This document shows, piece by piece, positions 23,203-34,400 of a stretch of 64,000 nt of DNA (the first letter of the stretch is position 1; the number at the start of each line of letters is the position of its first letter). Source of the stretch: Rhizomys pruinosus (taxonomy: Eukaryota > Chordata > Mammalia > Rodentia > Spalacidae). Position numbers and translations under genes: made by a program. The stretch covers positions 1,605,478 to 1,669,477 of the forward strand of contig VZQC01009573.1 of NCBI GenBank assembly GCA_009823505.1. The letters run 5' to 3'. The notes beneath the pieces are model-generated. The model was not told where the DNA came from and did not search any database. It saw nothing but the letters and a program-made list of their open reading frames with translations.

Positions 23203-23495
23203 AGCCAGGGATGGTGACCCATACCTTTAATTTTAGCCTCTAGGCAGAGGCTGGATGATTTCTGTGAGTTCCAGACCAGCCAGGGCTAACAGAGGGGGGA
23301 AAAAAAAACAACAAACAACAATAACAACAACAAAAACCACTTAAGTGACAAAACTGATATATAACACAAATCACAAAACAATTATGTAATCTTAGCACTG
23401 AGGAGGCTGGGGCAGAATTGCCCTAAATTCAAGGTCAGTCTGGGCTATAAGGTGAGTTTGGGTGAATATAGAATGAGACCCTGCCTCAAAAAGAG
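23203..23495 (+). mobile_element. Two diverged B1 SINEs
   Basis: Truncated B1s at 23203-23310 (with caacaacaa-rich tail to 23336) and 23383-23495. Confidence 0.75.
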
Positions 23496-23501
23496 GGGGA
23501 G

Positions 23502-23714
23502 GGTGCTGGAGAGATGGTTCAGCAGTTAAGAGCAGTAGCTGCTCTCAAAGAAGATCCAGATTCAGTTCCCAAAACATACATAGCAACTAACAACCATGCA
23601 TAACTCCATTTTCAAGGGATCTGATGCCTTATTCTGGTCTCCATGGGCACTGCATGTTTGTGGTACACTTAAATACATGCAGGCAAAACACTCATATACA
23701 TAAAATAAAATTTA
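23502..23714 (+). mobile_element. B2 SINE, old
   Basis: gtgctggagagatggttcag to catatacataaaataaaatt. Confidence 0.88.
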
Positions 23715-23715
23715 A

Positions 23716-23980
23716 GGGCTGGAGAGATGGCCTAGCAGTTAAGAGTGCCGACCGCTCTTGCAGAGGACCCGGGTTCGATCCCCAGCACCCACATGTCGGC
23801 CGAGAACCGTCCGAAACTCCAATTCCAGGAGAACTCCAGTTCCAGGGGAATCTGACACCCTCTTCTGACCTCTGCGGCATTGCATGACACGGGTGCACAA
23901 ACTTGCATGCAGACAGTACGTTCATACACATACAGAAATAAATAAAATTAATTAAAAAAAATTAAAAAAAAATTTAAAAA
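23716..23980 (+). mobile_element. B2 SINE, 17 bp-duplication subfamily
   Basis: Inserted at the tail of the older B2; nearly identical to the copy at 8900. Confidence 0.93.
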
Positions 23981-23997
23981 ACTAAACCAGAATTTTT

Positions 23998-24075
23998 GGC
24001 TGGGATGTAATGCAGTGGTAGAGCACTTGCTGCCATGCAAGCAGCCCTGTCTGAGCCTCAGTACCACAAAAAAGG
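23998..24075 (+). mobile_element. ID-type SINE
   Basis: ggctgggatgtaatgcagtg and gtagagcacttgctgcc. Confidence 0.6.
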
Positions 24076-24311
24076 AGAGAACCACAGCTGTGATATGAAA
24101 TGCCCTTGGAAACTGGGACTCTCATGAGAAAAACATCTGAAGATCTACCTGATCCTGGACCTTATGGAAGTCATTACACATCAATAAGGGAAAACCAGTT
24201 TTGGTGGGTACCATTCTTCAAATAATAAGAGCTAACACTTCCTGAGCCTCTACAACATGCTAGGTACTGGTCTGCATTAACTTATTTAATTCTTTCAAAA
24301 AATATTATCTT

Positions 24312-24462
24312 AGCCAGGCATGGTGGCACACACCTTTAATCCCAGCACTCGGGAGGCAGAGGCAGGCAGATCTCTGTGAGTTCAAGGCCAGCCTGGTCTA
24401 CATAGTGAGGTCCAGGCCAGCTGGGACTAAAGGGAGACCCTGTCCTAAAAAAAAAAAAAAAT
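24312..24462 (+). mobile_element. B1 SINE
   Basis: Complete; flanked by attatctta / attatctcta. Confidence 0.92.
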
Positions 24463-24467
24463 TATCT

Positions 24468-24672
24468 CTAAATGTGTATGAGTGTTGTGCTGCATGTGTG
24501 TAAGTGCACCGTATATCAGTTCATGCAGTGCCACAGAGGTCAGTAAGGAGGGTGTTGGATTCACCTGGAACTGAGTTCTCCTGAGTTATGGCTGCATGTG
24601 CGGTATGGGATCGACCCAGACCCTCTGAAGAGCAGACTGCTCTTAACCAGTGAGAGCCATCTCATCTAGCCC
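24468..24672 (-). mobile_element. B2 SINE with many one-base indels
   Basis: Recognisable end to end, but letters are lost or gained every 10-15 bases, unlike most other B2s in the window. Confidence 0.85.
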
Positions 24673-24781
24673 GACTTATTTAGTTCTTACAAGAATATAT
24701 TATGTAGATGTTATATATCATCCCCATTTTGCCAGCGATCAAACAGATTCAGAGAAAGTCAAAGATCTTATACAAAACAAA

Positions 24782-25238
24782 ACTTTTTTTTTTTTTTTGT
24801 TTTGGTCTTTTCGAGACAGGGGTCTCCCTGTTAGACGCCAGCGTTGCCTGGAACTCGCTCTGTTGAGACAGGGCTGGCCCTTGACTCACAAAGATCCGCC
24901 TGCCTCTTGCCTCTCAAGTGCTAGGAAAAACATTTTTTTAATTACATATATATATATAATTTTTCATTTTTTAAAAAAAGCTTATTTATTTGTGCCGGTT
25001 GCCAGGCTAGTTCCAGGACAGCTGGGGGCTTACAGGGAGACCCTGTCTCGAAAAGACACAAAAAAAGGAAAAAAGAAAGAACTTGGGCACGTGGCCTTAA
25101 GCCCAGCATGGTGGAGCAGGCCAGAGGCAGGCAGATGGTCCTGTGGCATTCAAGCGCCAGCCTAGTTCTTGACAGAATGAAGTTCCCAAGCCAGCTGGGG
25201 AGTACAGGCGATACCCTGTCTCAAAAAAGACAAAAAAT
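24782..25238. mobile_element. Three indel-rich B1 SINEs
   Basis: Reverse B1 at 24782-24930, forward truncated B1 at 24997-25075, forward B1 at 25098-25238. All carry scattered one-base insertions (gtctccctgttagacgcca, gctgggggcttacaggg). Confidence 0.8.
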
Positions 25239-25450
25239 AGGGCTAGAGAGATGTCTAGTGGTTAAGAGCGCCAAGCTGTTGCAGAGGACCCAGGTTTCGA
25301 TGCCTCAGCACCCACATGGCGCTGACAACATCTTTAACTCCAGTTCCGAGGGAATCTGATGCCCTCTTCTTACCTCTGTGGCACTGCACGAGACCTACAT
25401 GCAGACAGTAAACATTCATACACATACAATTAAGATAAATTTATTAAAAA
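25239..25450 (+). mobile_element. B2 SINE, indel-rich
   Basis: gctagagagatgtctagtgg head; caggtttcgatgcctcagc in place of the usual B box. Confidence 0.85.
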
Positions 25451-25540
25451 ACCCAAAAATAACAATAATATAAAAATAAAAAGGGGGGAAAAAGAAAATT
25501 AAAGAACAGAACAGAAAAGAAAGGGGCTGGAAAGGTACTC

Positions 25541-25765
25541 ATGAGGCTAGGGAGATGGCCTGGTCCTGCTTGTAGAGGAACACGTGATTTGTTTCTCTGA
25601 GCACCTACATTGGTGGCTACCAACCACCTGTAACTCAGTTCCTAGGGGATCGACCACTTGTCTTCTGACCTCCATACGGGCACTGCACAACATCGGTGTG
25701 CACTTAAATACATATAGGCAATACATTCATACACATACAATAAGAATAAAAATAATAAAGATCAA
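25541..25765 (+). mobile_element. B2 SINE, indel-rich
   Basis: gctagggagatggcctgg head, catacacatacaataag tail. Confidence 0.8.
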
Positions 25766-26127
25766 TAATAAAATTAAAGAAAAAATTGATTATTCAGAAC
25801 ATATATAACAGGCTAACAACTACTTTACTTTTTAGGGGAAGTCATATAGGTCAATTTAAGCTCAAACACACGCAAAAATTAAGCAGGACTATTCCGTATT
25901 ACATGAAGGATCCAATTTAACTCTACCTGCCCCTTTGAGGAGAACAACATGAAGTACCTTACTTAGATTTTAGTAAGAATTCTGGCAATACTTTACCTAA
26001 AATAGATTATCTTGTTTAAGGAAAAACCAAACTAAGGAGAAAGAAGTTCTCCTAATGGGATGAGATGGGATTCAACCCTAACGAGCTACAGTAATAGCAG
26101 TACCAAAGCTGACAAACTAGCAGTGGT

Positions 26128-26393
26128 TTTTTTTTTTAAAGAATCTTTTTTATTTTATTTTATTTTTTTATTTATTTATGTGTGATGAATACTGTCTGCA
26201 TGTAGGTTTGTGCACCCGTGTCGTGCAATGCCGCGGAGGTCAGAAGAGGGTGTCGGATTCCCCTGGAACTGAAGTTCTCCTGGAATTGGAGTTACAGATG
26301 GTTCTCAGCCGCCATGTGGGTGCTGGGGATCGAACCCGGGTCCTCTGCAAGAGCAGTCGGTGCTCTTAACCGCTAGGCTATCTCTCCAGCCCC
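26128..26393 (-). mobile_element. B2 SINE, 17 bp-duplication subfamily
   Basis: Full-length reverse copy ending ctctccagcccc. Confidence 0.93.
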
Positions 26394-26586
26394 ACTATGC
26401 AGTGTTTTAAGAGTACAACCTTCGTTACTTGAAACCTCTGGGAAGAGTTCTTTCAGAGAAACAAAAATCTCTGGGAACTAAAAGCTAAGCTTAAGGGATT
26501 AGTGGTAGGAGTTTTGTTGTTAAACCTATTTCTTACTGCCCTTCTCAAGTTCATTTAGAAAATACTGAATGTAAGTTAACATTTCC

Positions 26587-26865
26587 TATTTATTTATTTA
26601 CTTATTTTTATGTATATGAATGTACTGTCTGCATGTAGGTTTTTAAAAAATCATGGGGCTGGAGAGATGGCTCAGCGGTTAAGAGCACCTGCTTGACCCA
26701 GTTTTACTCCCAACATTCACATGGTGGCTCCAGCTCTGTCACCCCCCTGGCCTTTGAGGGCACTACATACACACCAGTAAACATACACACCAGTAAACAT
26801 ACACACCAGTAAACATACCAACAATCAAAACACTTGTACAAATAAAAATAATTATTTTTTTTTAA
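26587..26865. mobile_element. B2 3' fragment (reverse) then B2 (forward)
   Basis: Reverse fragment 26587-26645. Forward B2 26655-26865 has a variant tail in which cagtaaacatacacac repeats three times (about 26775-26820). Confidence 0.8.
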
Positions 26866-26879
26866 AAATCACTGACTTG

Positions 26880-27108
26880 GGCTGGAGAGATGGCCTAGCA
26901 GTTAAGAGCGCCGAATGCTCTTGCAGAGGACCTGGGTTCGATCCCCAGCATCCACATGGCGGCCGAGAACCGTCCATAACTCCAGTTTCAGGGGAATCCG
27001 ACACCCTCTTCTGACCTCCTCAGCATTGCATGACACGGGTGCACAAACCTACATGCAGACAGTACATTCATACACATGAAATAAATAAATAAAATTAAAA
27101 ATAAATCA
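26880..27108 (+). mobile_element. B2 SINE
   Basis: Flanked by aatcactgacttg on both sides; no 17 bp duplication. Confidence 0.93.
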
Positions 27109-27172
27109 CTGACTTGAACTGACGGATTACCAGCAAAATTAAAGATTGCAGAAGAAAAGGTTGATGAATCCG

Positions 27173-27384
27173 GGGCTGGAGGGATAGCTCAGTAGTTAGT
27201 GCACTTGCAGCTCTTACAGAGGACCTGGATTTGGTTCCCACAGCCATGTGGCGGCTCACAAATATCTGAACTCCAGTTCCAGGAGATCCAACACCCCCCT
27301 CTGGCCCCTGAAGGCACTGCAGCACAGGTGCACCTACACACACGCAAGCAAAATGCTCATATACAAAATAAAAATAAAATTTTA
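27173..27384 (+). mobile_element. B2 SINE, old
   Basis: ggggctggagggatagctca head; catatacaaaataaaaat tail. Confidence 0.85.
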
Positions 27385-27385
27385 G

Positions 27386-27495
27386 AGCTGGGCTTGGTGG
27401 CGCATGCCTTTAATCCTAGTACTTGGGAGGCAGAGGCAGGCAGATCTGTGAGACCACCTTAAAGGGAGACCCTGTCTCAAAAAAAAAAAAAAAAA
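27386..27495 (+). mobile_element. B1 SINE, internally deleted
   Basis: Inserted at the tail of the preceding B2; the ggccagcctggtctac segment is missing. Confidence 0.85.
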
Positions 27496-27655
27496 GACCA
27501 ATTTTAAAAAATTGTTAAATTTTTTAAAAACCTAGTGAATCTGAAAATGTGTCAGTAAAACCTAACCAAAATGAAAGATAGGTTAAAAAAATTAGTAATA
27601 ATCAGAGATCCAGCAACATCTAGGACAATACCTCGCTATTAAAATACATAATCAG

Positions 27656-27890
27656 GGGCTGGAGCGTTAGCCCAGCGGTTAAGAGCACCGACTGCTCTTG
27701 CAGAGGATCCGGGTTAGATCCCCAGCACCCACATGGCAGCTAAGAACCGTCTGTAACTCCAATTCCAGGAGAATTCCAGTTCCAGGGGAATCCGAGACCC
27801 TCTTCTGACCTCCGCGGCACTGCACGACACGGATGCACAAACCTACATGCAGACAGTACATTCATACACATACAAAAATAAAATTAAAAA
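27656..27890 (+). mobile_element. B2 SINE, 17 bp-duplication subfamily
   Basis: Flanked by aaaatacataatcag. Confidence 0.93.
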
Positions 27891-27976
27891 ATATATATGT
27901 TAAAAAATAAAATAAAATACATAATCAGAGTCCTGGGAAGAAAAAAGTGGGAAAAGACAGAAGAATTAAAACTTAC

Positions 27977-28155
27977 TGGGCTTGGGCATGTAGTCAATAG
28001 AGTGCTGGCCCAGTATGCATAAATCTAGGGTCAATTACCAGCACCTCACAAAATCAGGCACGGTGGTGCATCTCAGCACTCAAGGAAAACCAAGAAAATC
28101 AGAAGTTCAAGGTCATCTTCAGGGATATTAAGACGCAACCTCAAAAAAAAAAAAG
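27977..28155 (+). mobile_element. ID-type SINE joined to B1 (ID-B1 type)
   Basis: tRNA-like part 27977-28050 (gtagtcaatagagtgctggc), then a short B1-like part to the A tail at 28142-28154. Confidence 0.5.
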
Positions 28156-28289
28156 ACAAAGACAAACAAGAAAAAGAAATTCCACACAAAAGCAAAATTC
28201 ACTCTTTTCAAGTACAGCTGAGAAAATAACTATGTGTACCTTACAGTACTGAGTTATAAAACAAGTCAATAAATCTAAAACTGAAATAA

Positions 28290-28432
28290 GGCCAGGCATG
28301 GTGGCACATGCCTTTAACCCCAGTGTTTGGGAGGCAGAGGCAGGCAGATCTCTGAGTTAAAGGCCAGCCTGGTCTACATAGTGAGCTCCAAGCCAGCTGG
28401 GACTAAAGGGAGACACTCAAAAAACCTAAAAC
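28290..28432 (+). mobile_element. B1 SINE
   Basis: ggccaggcatggtggcacat to gagacactcaaaaaacc. Confidence 0.88.
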
Positions 28433-28461
28433 AAAACAGTATTTTATGCTGACAACAGAAT

Positions 28462-28600
28462 TAAATTAGAAATCTGACCTCCGCGGCATTGCACGACACG
28501 GGTGCACAGACTTGCATGCAGACAGTACATTCATACACATATAGAAATAAATAAAATTAATAAAAAAAAAAAAAAGAAGAGCTGGGGATATAGCTCAGTC
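28462..28600 (+). mobile_element. B2 3' fragment and ID head
   Basis: B2 tail half 28462-28575 starting at tctgacctccgcgg; an ID-like head (gctggggatatagctcagtc) at 28579-28600 is cut by the next B1. Confidence 0.75.
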
Positions 28601-28762
28601 TTTTTTTTTTTTTTTCGGTCTTTTCGAAACAGGGTCTCCCTGTAGCCCCAGCTGTCCTGGAACTCACTCTGTAGACCAGGCTGGCCTTGAACTCACAAAG
28701 ATCCGCCTGCCTCTGCCTCCCAAGTGCTAGGATTAAAGGCGTGCACCACCACGCCCGGCTTC
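28601..28762 (-). mobile_element. B1 SINE
   Basis: Reverse B1 with flanks tagctcagtct / tgctcagtcta. Confidence 0.92.
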
Positions 28763-28810
28763 ATGCTCAGTCTATTTCTACTTTATATGCTAACTGTAAA
28801 AGTTCTCCAA

Positions 28811-29035
28811 GGGGCTGGAGAGATGGCCTAGCGGTTAAGGACACCGACTGCTCTTACAGAGGACCCTGATTCAATCCCTAGCACCCACATGGCGGCTGAG
28901 AACTGTCTTGAACTCCACTTCCAGGGGAATCCGACACCCTCTTCTGACCTCTGCAGCACTGCACATCACGGGTGCACAAACCTACATGCAGACATTACAT
29001 TCATACACATACAAAAATAAATAAAATTTTTAAAA
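28811..29035 (+). mobile_element. B2 SINE
   Basis: Flanked by aaaagttctcc; no 17 bp duplication. Confidence 0.93.
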
Positions 29036-29157
29036 GTTCTCCGATCTCCTAAAAGCTACCAAACTATTAAGCAAATTTAGGATGAAATCAAAACAGTTCT
29101 TATGATAGGCTCTGGCTGAACAAGCTGGGCACCTCTCCAGCCTGCTTTTGTGATTTT

Positions 29158-29220
29158 AGTCTCTTTCTTTCTCTCTCTTTCTCTTTCTCTCTTTCTTTCT
29201 TTCCTTTCCTTCCTTCCTTT
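29158..29220 (+). repeat. (CTTT)n pyrimidine tract
   Basis: ctttct/ctttcc repeats next to the T tail of the following reverse B1. Confidence 0.9.
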
Positions 29221-29367
29221 CTTTTTTGTCTTTTTGAGACAGGTCTCCCTGTAGCTCCAGCTGTCCTGGAACTCACTCTGTAGACCAGGCTGGCCTTGAA
29301 CTCACAAAGATCCGCCTGCCTCCGCCTCCCAAGTGCTGGGATTAAAGGCATGCGCCACCACACCCAG
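29221..29367 (-). mobile_element. B1 SINE
   Basis: Complete reverse B1. Confidence 0.92.
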
Positions 29368-29636
29368 AAACTCTCTAGTTTCTTAGCCTACCTCAGGATT
29401 ATTCAGCTAGTCAACATGTCCCATCTCTGGGCCATTAAGTAAACTGTAATCTCTGCCAAGAGGGGAAGTGGTGACTCCTGTTCTTCCTTTAGCAGGTGAA
29501 GTCACCCTGATCACCATATAAATCAAAACCAATTTTATCTACCCACAAATCACATTTATTCCTTTAAATATAAGATTGAGAGGTGTGGCCCTGGAATGTA
29601 CAGGATCCTGGTTTGTTACCCAGCACCCACTGCAAA

Positions 29637-29698
29637 GAAGGAAAGGGGAAGGGGAAGAAGAAGGGGAAAGGGAAGGAAAAAGGAAAGAGGAGAGGAAA
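29637..29698 (+). repeat. (GGGAAA)n-like purine tract
   Basis: gaaaggggaaggggaagaag type repeats. Confidence 0.9.
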
Positions 29699-29805
29699 CA
29701 ATAACAACAATAACAAAAACCTGGGGAGATAGCTCAGTGCATAAACTGTTTCCACCCATGTACATGGTTCTGAGCTTGACCCTCTATACCCCTGGAAAAA
29801 GTTGG

Positions 29806-30178
29806 GTGTCTTAGTTTGCTGTTATTATGATAAAAACACTGACCAAAAGCAACTTGGGGAAGAGGGATTTATTTCATCTTACAGCCCATCACTGAGGTAA
29901 GCTAGGATATGAGCTCAAGGCAGGAACCTGGAGGCAGGAAATGAAGCAGAGACCATGGAGGAATGCTGCTTTCTGGCTTGCTTCCCAGATCAGAGTCAGC
30001 TGGCTTTCTTACACAGTATACAGCCCAGGCCTACCTGCCCAGGGATGGTACCAACCACAGTGGGCTGGGCCCTCCTACCATCAATTAGCAATCTGATGGA
30101 AGAAATCCCTCAATTGAGGTTTCCTCTTCCTAGGTTACTCTAGTTCATGTCCAGTTGACAAAGACTAACCAATGCAAG
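29806..30178 (-). mobile_element. MaLR-type LTR
   Basis: Reverse LTR bounded by tgtcttagtttgctgttatt and actaaccaatgca. Internal gcaggaacctggaggcagga and tgggctgggccctcc are typical of this rodent family. Confidence 0.72.
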
Positions 30179-30410
30179 GGGCATCATGGTAGATACTTGT
30201 AATCTCAGAGCTGCAGAGAGAGAAGGATCCCAAGACTAGCTGGCCAACCAGCTTGTCATAATCACTGAGCCCCAGGTCCCCATGAAAACCCCTGTTTCAA
30301 AAAAAACAAAGTGGATGGCTGGATACTTAAGGTTGGCCTCTGGTCTCCACAAGCATGCACACACAGAAGCATATATATACACGCTAACAAAATAATAATA
30401 ATAAAGATAA
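30179..30410 (+). mobile_element. B4-type SINE
   Basis: ggatcccaagactagctggc, cccctgtttcaaaaaa, gtggatggctgg and ttggcctctggtctccacaa follow the B4 (ID-B1 fusion) order. Confidence 0.6.
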
Positions 30411-30414
30411 ATTT

Positions 30415-30630
30415 GGGGCTAGAAAGATGTCTCAGGGAGTAAAAGCAGTGAATGCTGTTGCAGAGGACCTGGGTTTGGTTCTTGGGACCCACATAACAGC
30501 TAACAACTGTCTGTAAGTCTAGCTCCAGGGGATCCAATGCCCTCTTGTGGCCTCTGAGGGCACTTCATGCACATGGTGCACTTATACACAGACAGGCAAT
30601 ACACTCATAAAATATAAATAAATAACTTTT
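30415..30630 (+). mobile_element. B2 SINE, old
   Basis: ggggctagaaagatgtctca head, aaatataaataaataac tail. Confidence 0.85.
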
Positions 30631-30631
30631 T

Positions 30632-30741
30632 TGTATTTCTGAGACAGGGTCTCCCTGTCTTCCAGCCCCAGCTGGCGAACTCAGCATGTAGACCAGGCTG
30701 GCCTTGAACTCACAGAGATCCGCCTGCCTCTGCCTCCCAAG
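30632..30741 (-). mobile_element. B1 SINE, 5' end lost
   Basis: Reverse B1 truncated after ctgcctctgcctcccaag. Confidence 0.85.
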
Positions 30742-30774
30742 ATAAATAAAATTTTTAAGAAAGATAACATAACA

Positions 30775-31013
30775 GGCTGGAGAGATGGCTTAGCAGTTAA
30801 GAGCACCAACTGCTCTTGCAGAGGACCCGGGTTCAATCCCCAGCACCCACATGGTGGCTGAGAACCGTCCGTAACTCCAATTCCAGGAGAACTCCAGTTG
30901 CAGGGGAATCCGGCGCCCTCTTCTGACCTCCACAGCATTGCACAACATGGGTGCACAAACCTACAAGCAGACAGTACATTCATACACATAAAATAAGTAA
31001 ATAAAAATTAAAA
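30775..31013 (+). mobile_element. B2 SINE, 17 bp-duplication subfamily
   Basis: Flanked by agataacataaca. Confidence 0.93.
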
Positions 31014-31476
31014 AAAGATAACATAACATAAACATAACATAAAATTCACCAATGTCATTTACTTTGATTTTTGGTAATTGTAGCCATTTTATGATATTTT
31101 ACTTTATTTTATTTTTTTTATGATTTGGAATTAACATACCATTTATTTTCAGACATCATAATTATGGTATATGTGTGACATAAATATAGATGCATTTTTT
31201 TTGTTTTTCTTAATTTATTTATTTATACATATGGTTTTTATCAAATCTAGACCCGTGTCCTCCCCATCCCCCCACCCCGCCAAAGCTCATGCATTCTGCC
31301 AAACATGCTATTCATCTCTTTCTCAATATTCTGCATGGGGAAGTTGACTGTTTTGAGCAGAAGTTCACTGTTTCAGTCAGTTCTTCGATGCAGTCCTTTC
31401 TGTTGTTGTTTCCAACTCCCAACTGCTTTGGACAAAAGCTCCAGGGGCCATGCACAGGAAATACTTAAAACTTACA

Positions 31477-34400
31477 CTAGCATCCACAGATGAAGGATAC
31501 CATTTGTCGTTTGTTTTTCTGGGACTGTGTTACTTCATTCAGCATGATGTCCTCTAGCTCCAGCCATTTTCCTGCAAAGCTCATGATGTCTTTCTTTACT
31601 GCTGCATAGAACTCCATTGTGTAGATGTACCACATTTTCTCTATCCACTCATCAGTTGAGGGGCATTTGGGTTGGTTCCAGCTCCTTGCTATTGTGAAGA
31701 GAGCTGAAATAAACATGGCTGTGCATGTATCTCTGTGGTGGGGTGAGTCTTGAGGGTACATGCCTAGGAGTGGTATGGCTGGGTCGGGTGGCAAGTTCAT
31801 TCCAAGTCTTCCAAGGGTTCTCCACACTGCTTTCCATAGTGGCTGTACGAGTTTACATTCCCACCAGCAGTGGATGAGTGTTCCCCTTTCCCCACAACCT
31901 CTCCAGCACTTGGTATCATTTGTTTTCTTGATCCTAGCCAGTCTTATTGGAGTAAGATGATATCTTAAAGTGGTTTTCATTTGCATTTCCTTAATGATTA
32001 GTGATGTTGAACACTTCTTGAGGTGTTTCTCAGACATCTCTAATTCCTCACTTGTGAAGTCTCTGTTCAGTTCTTTGCTCCATCTATTGAGTGGGTCATT
32101 TGTTTTCTTTTTTCTTTGTTTTTTGAGTAGTTTATATATTCTGGAAATCAATGCTTTGTCAGATGTATCTGCAGTGAAGGTTTCCTCCCACTCTGTGGGA
32201 TTTCTCTTCACTTCCTTGATTGTTTCTTTTGATGTACAGAAGCTTTTGAGTTTGATGAGGTCCCATTTGTCAATTGTCGACCTTAATTCTTGTGCAGCTG
32301 CTGTCTGATTTAGGAAGTCTTTTCCTACGCCTATGTCTTGTAGTCTGCTGCCAACTTTTTCTTCTATCACCTTCAGAGTTTGGGGTTTCACGTTGAGGTC
32401 TTTAATCCATCTGGAGTTGACTTTTGTACAGGGTGAGAGGTAGGGGTTTAATTTCATTCTTCTACAAGTGGTGATCCAGTTTTGCCAACACCACTTGCTG
32501 AAGATGCTGTCTTTTCTCCATTGTGGTTTCTTGGCCCCCTTGTCAAATATGAGATGGCTGAAATTGTATGTGCTCAGATTTGGATCTTCGGTTTTGTTCC
32601 ATTGGTCAACAGGTCTGTTTTTGTGCCAGTACCAGGCTGTTTTTATGACTATAGCCCTGTAGTATAGTTTAAAATCTGGTATAGAGATCCCTCCTGTGTA
32701 GCTCTTTTCACTCAGGATTGATTTGGCTATTCGGGGTCTTTTGTTTCTCCAAATGAATTTAAGAACTTTTGTTTCCAAGCCTGTGAAGAAACTCTTGGGG
32801 ATTTTGATTGGGATTGCATTAAATCTATACAAGAGTTTTGGTAAAATGGACATTTTTACAATGTTAATTTTCCCAATCCATGAGCATGGGAGGTTTTTCC
32901 ATCTTCTGAGGTCTTCTTCAATTTCTTTCTTTAAGGGTTTAAAATTTTTGTTGTAGAGGTCTTTGGTGTCTTTGGTTAGGTTTGTTCCTAGGTATCTTAT
33001 TGTTTTTGAGGCTATTGTGAGTGGGAAGGTCTCTTTGAATTCTTTCTCCAGTTGCTTGTTCTTGGTGTAAAGAAAGGCCATTGATTTTCTAAGGTTAATT
33101 TTGTATCCTGCCACTTTGCTGAAGCTGTTAATCGTTTCTAGGAGTTTTCTGGTGGAGTTTTTTGCATCTCTTAAGTAAACAATCATATCATCAGCAAATA
33201 GGGATAGTTTGACTTCCTCTTTTCCAATTAGTACTCCTTTAATATCCTTTTCTTGCCTTATTGCTCTAGCAAGTGTTTCAAGCACTATATTGAAGAGGAG
33301 TGGTGATAGGGGGCAGCCTTGCCGAGTTCCTACCTTTAAAGGGAATGTTTCCGTCATTTCCCCATTTAGGATGATATTGGCTGTGGGTTTCCTGTATATG
33401 GCTTTGATTACATTGAGGAATGATCCCTCCAATCCAATTCCTTCTAGGACTTTAAGCATGAAGGGATGCTGGATTTTGTCAAAGGCTTTTTCAGCATCAA
33501 TTGAGATGATGGTGTGGTTTTTGTCTTTGATTCCGTTTATGTGTTTGATGATGTTTATTGATTTTCGTATGTTGAACCATCCCTGCATCTCTGGTATGAA
33601 TCCAACTTGGTCATGATGGATGATCTTCTTGATGTGGGTCTGTATGCGATTTGCCAGTATTCTGTTTAGAATTTTGGCATCTGTGTTCATGAGGGAGATG
33701 GGTCTATAATTCTCCTTTTTAGTTGTATCTTTGCCTGGTTTTGGTAATAGAGTGATGTTGGCTTCATAGAAGGAATTTGGGAGAATTCCCTCTGATTGTA
33801 TACTTCTAAACAGTTTCAGAAATAATGGTTGTAGGTCTTTTTGAAATGTTTTATAGAATTCTGCTGTGAAACCGTCTGGGCCTGGGCTTTTTTTAGTTGG
33901 GAGGCTTCTTACTACATCCTCTATTTCTTCATATGTTATGGGTCTGTTTAAGCTGCTGGTCTCCTCTTGGCCAAGCTTTGGTGATTCCCAAGATTTCAGA
34001 TATTCATCCATTTCTTCTAGATTTTCAAACTTGGTAGAATATAGGTTCTTGTAATATTCCCATATAATTTTCTTGATCTTTTCCTTGTCCGTTGTGATAT
34101 TTCCCTTTTCATCACAGATTGTATTGATTTGGAGTTGTTCCTTCTTTCTTTTTGTTAACTGGGCTAGAGGTCTGTCTATCTTGTTTATTCTTTCAAAGAA
34201 CCAACTTTTGGCTTCATTGATTTTTTGTATTGTTTTCTTTGTTTCTATTTCATTGATTTCTGCTCTGATTTTTGTTATTTCTTCCTGTCTGTTGCGTTTA
34301 GGGTTCATCTGTTGTTGCCTCTCAAGTGCTTTTAGCTGTAGTGTTAGATCATTCACTTGTGCTCTTTCTGTTTTTCTAATGTAGGCACCCAGGGCTATAA

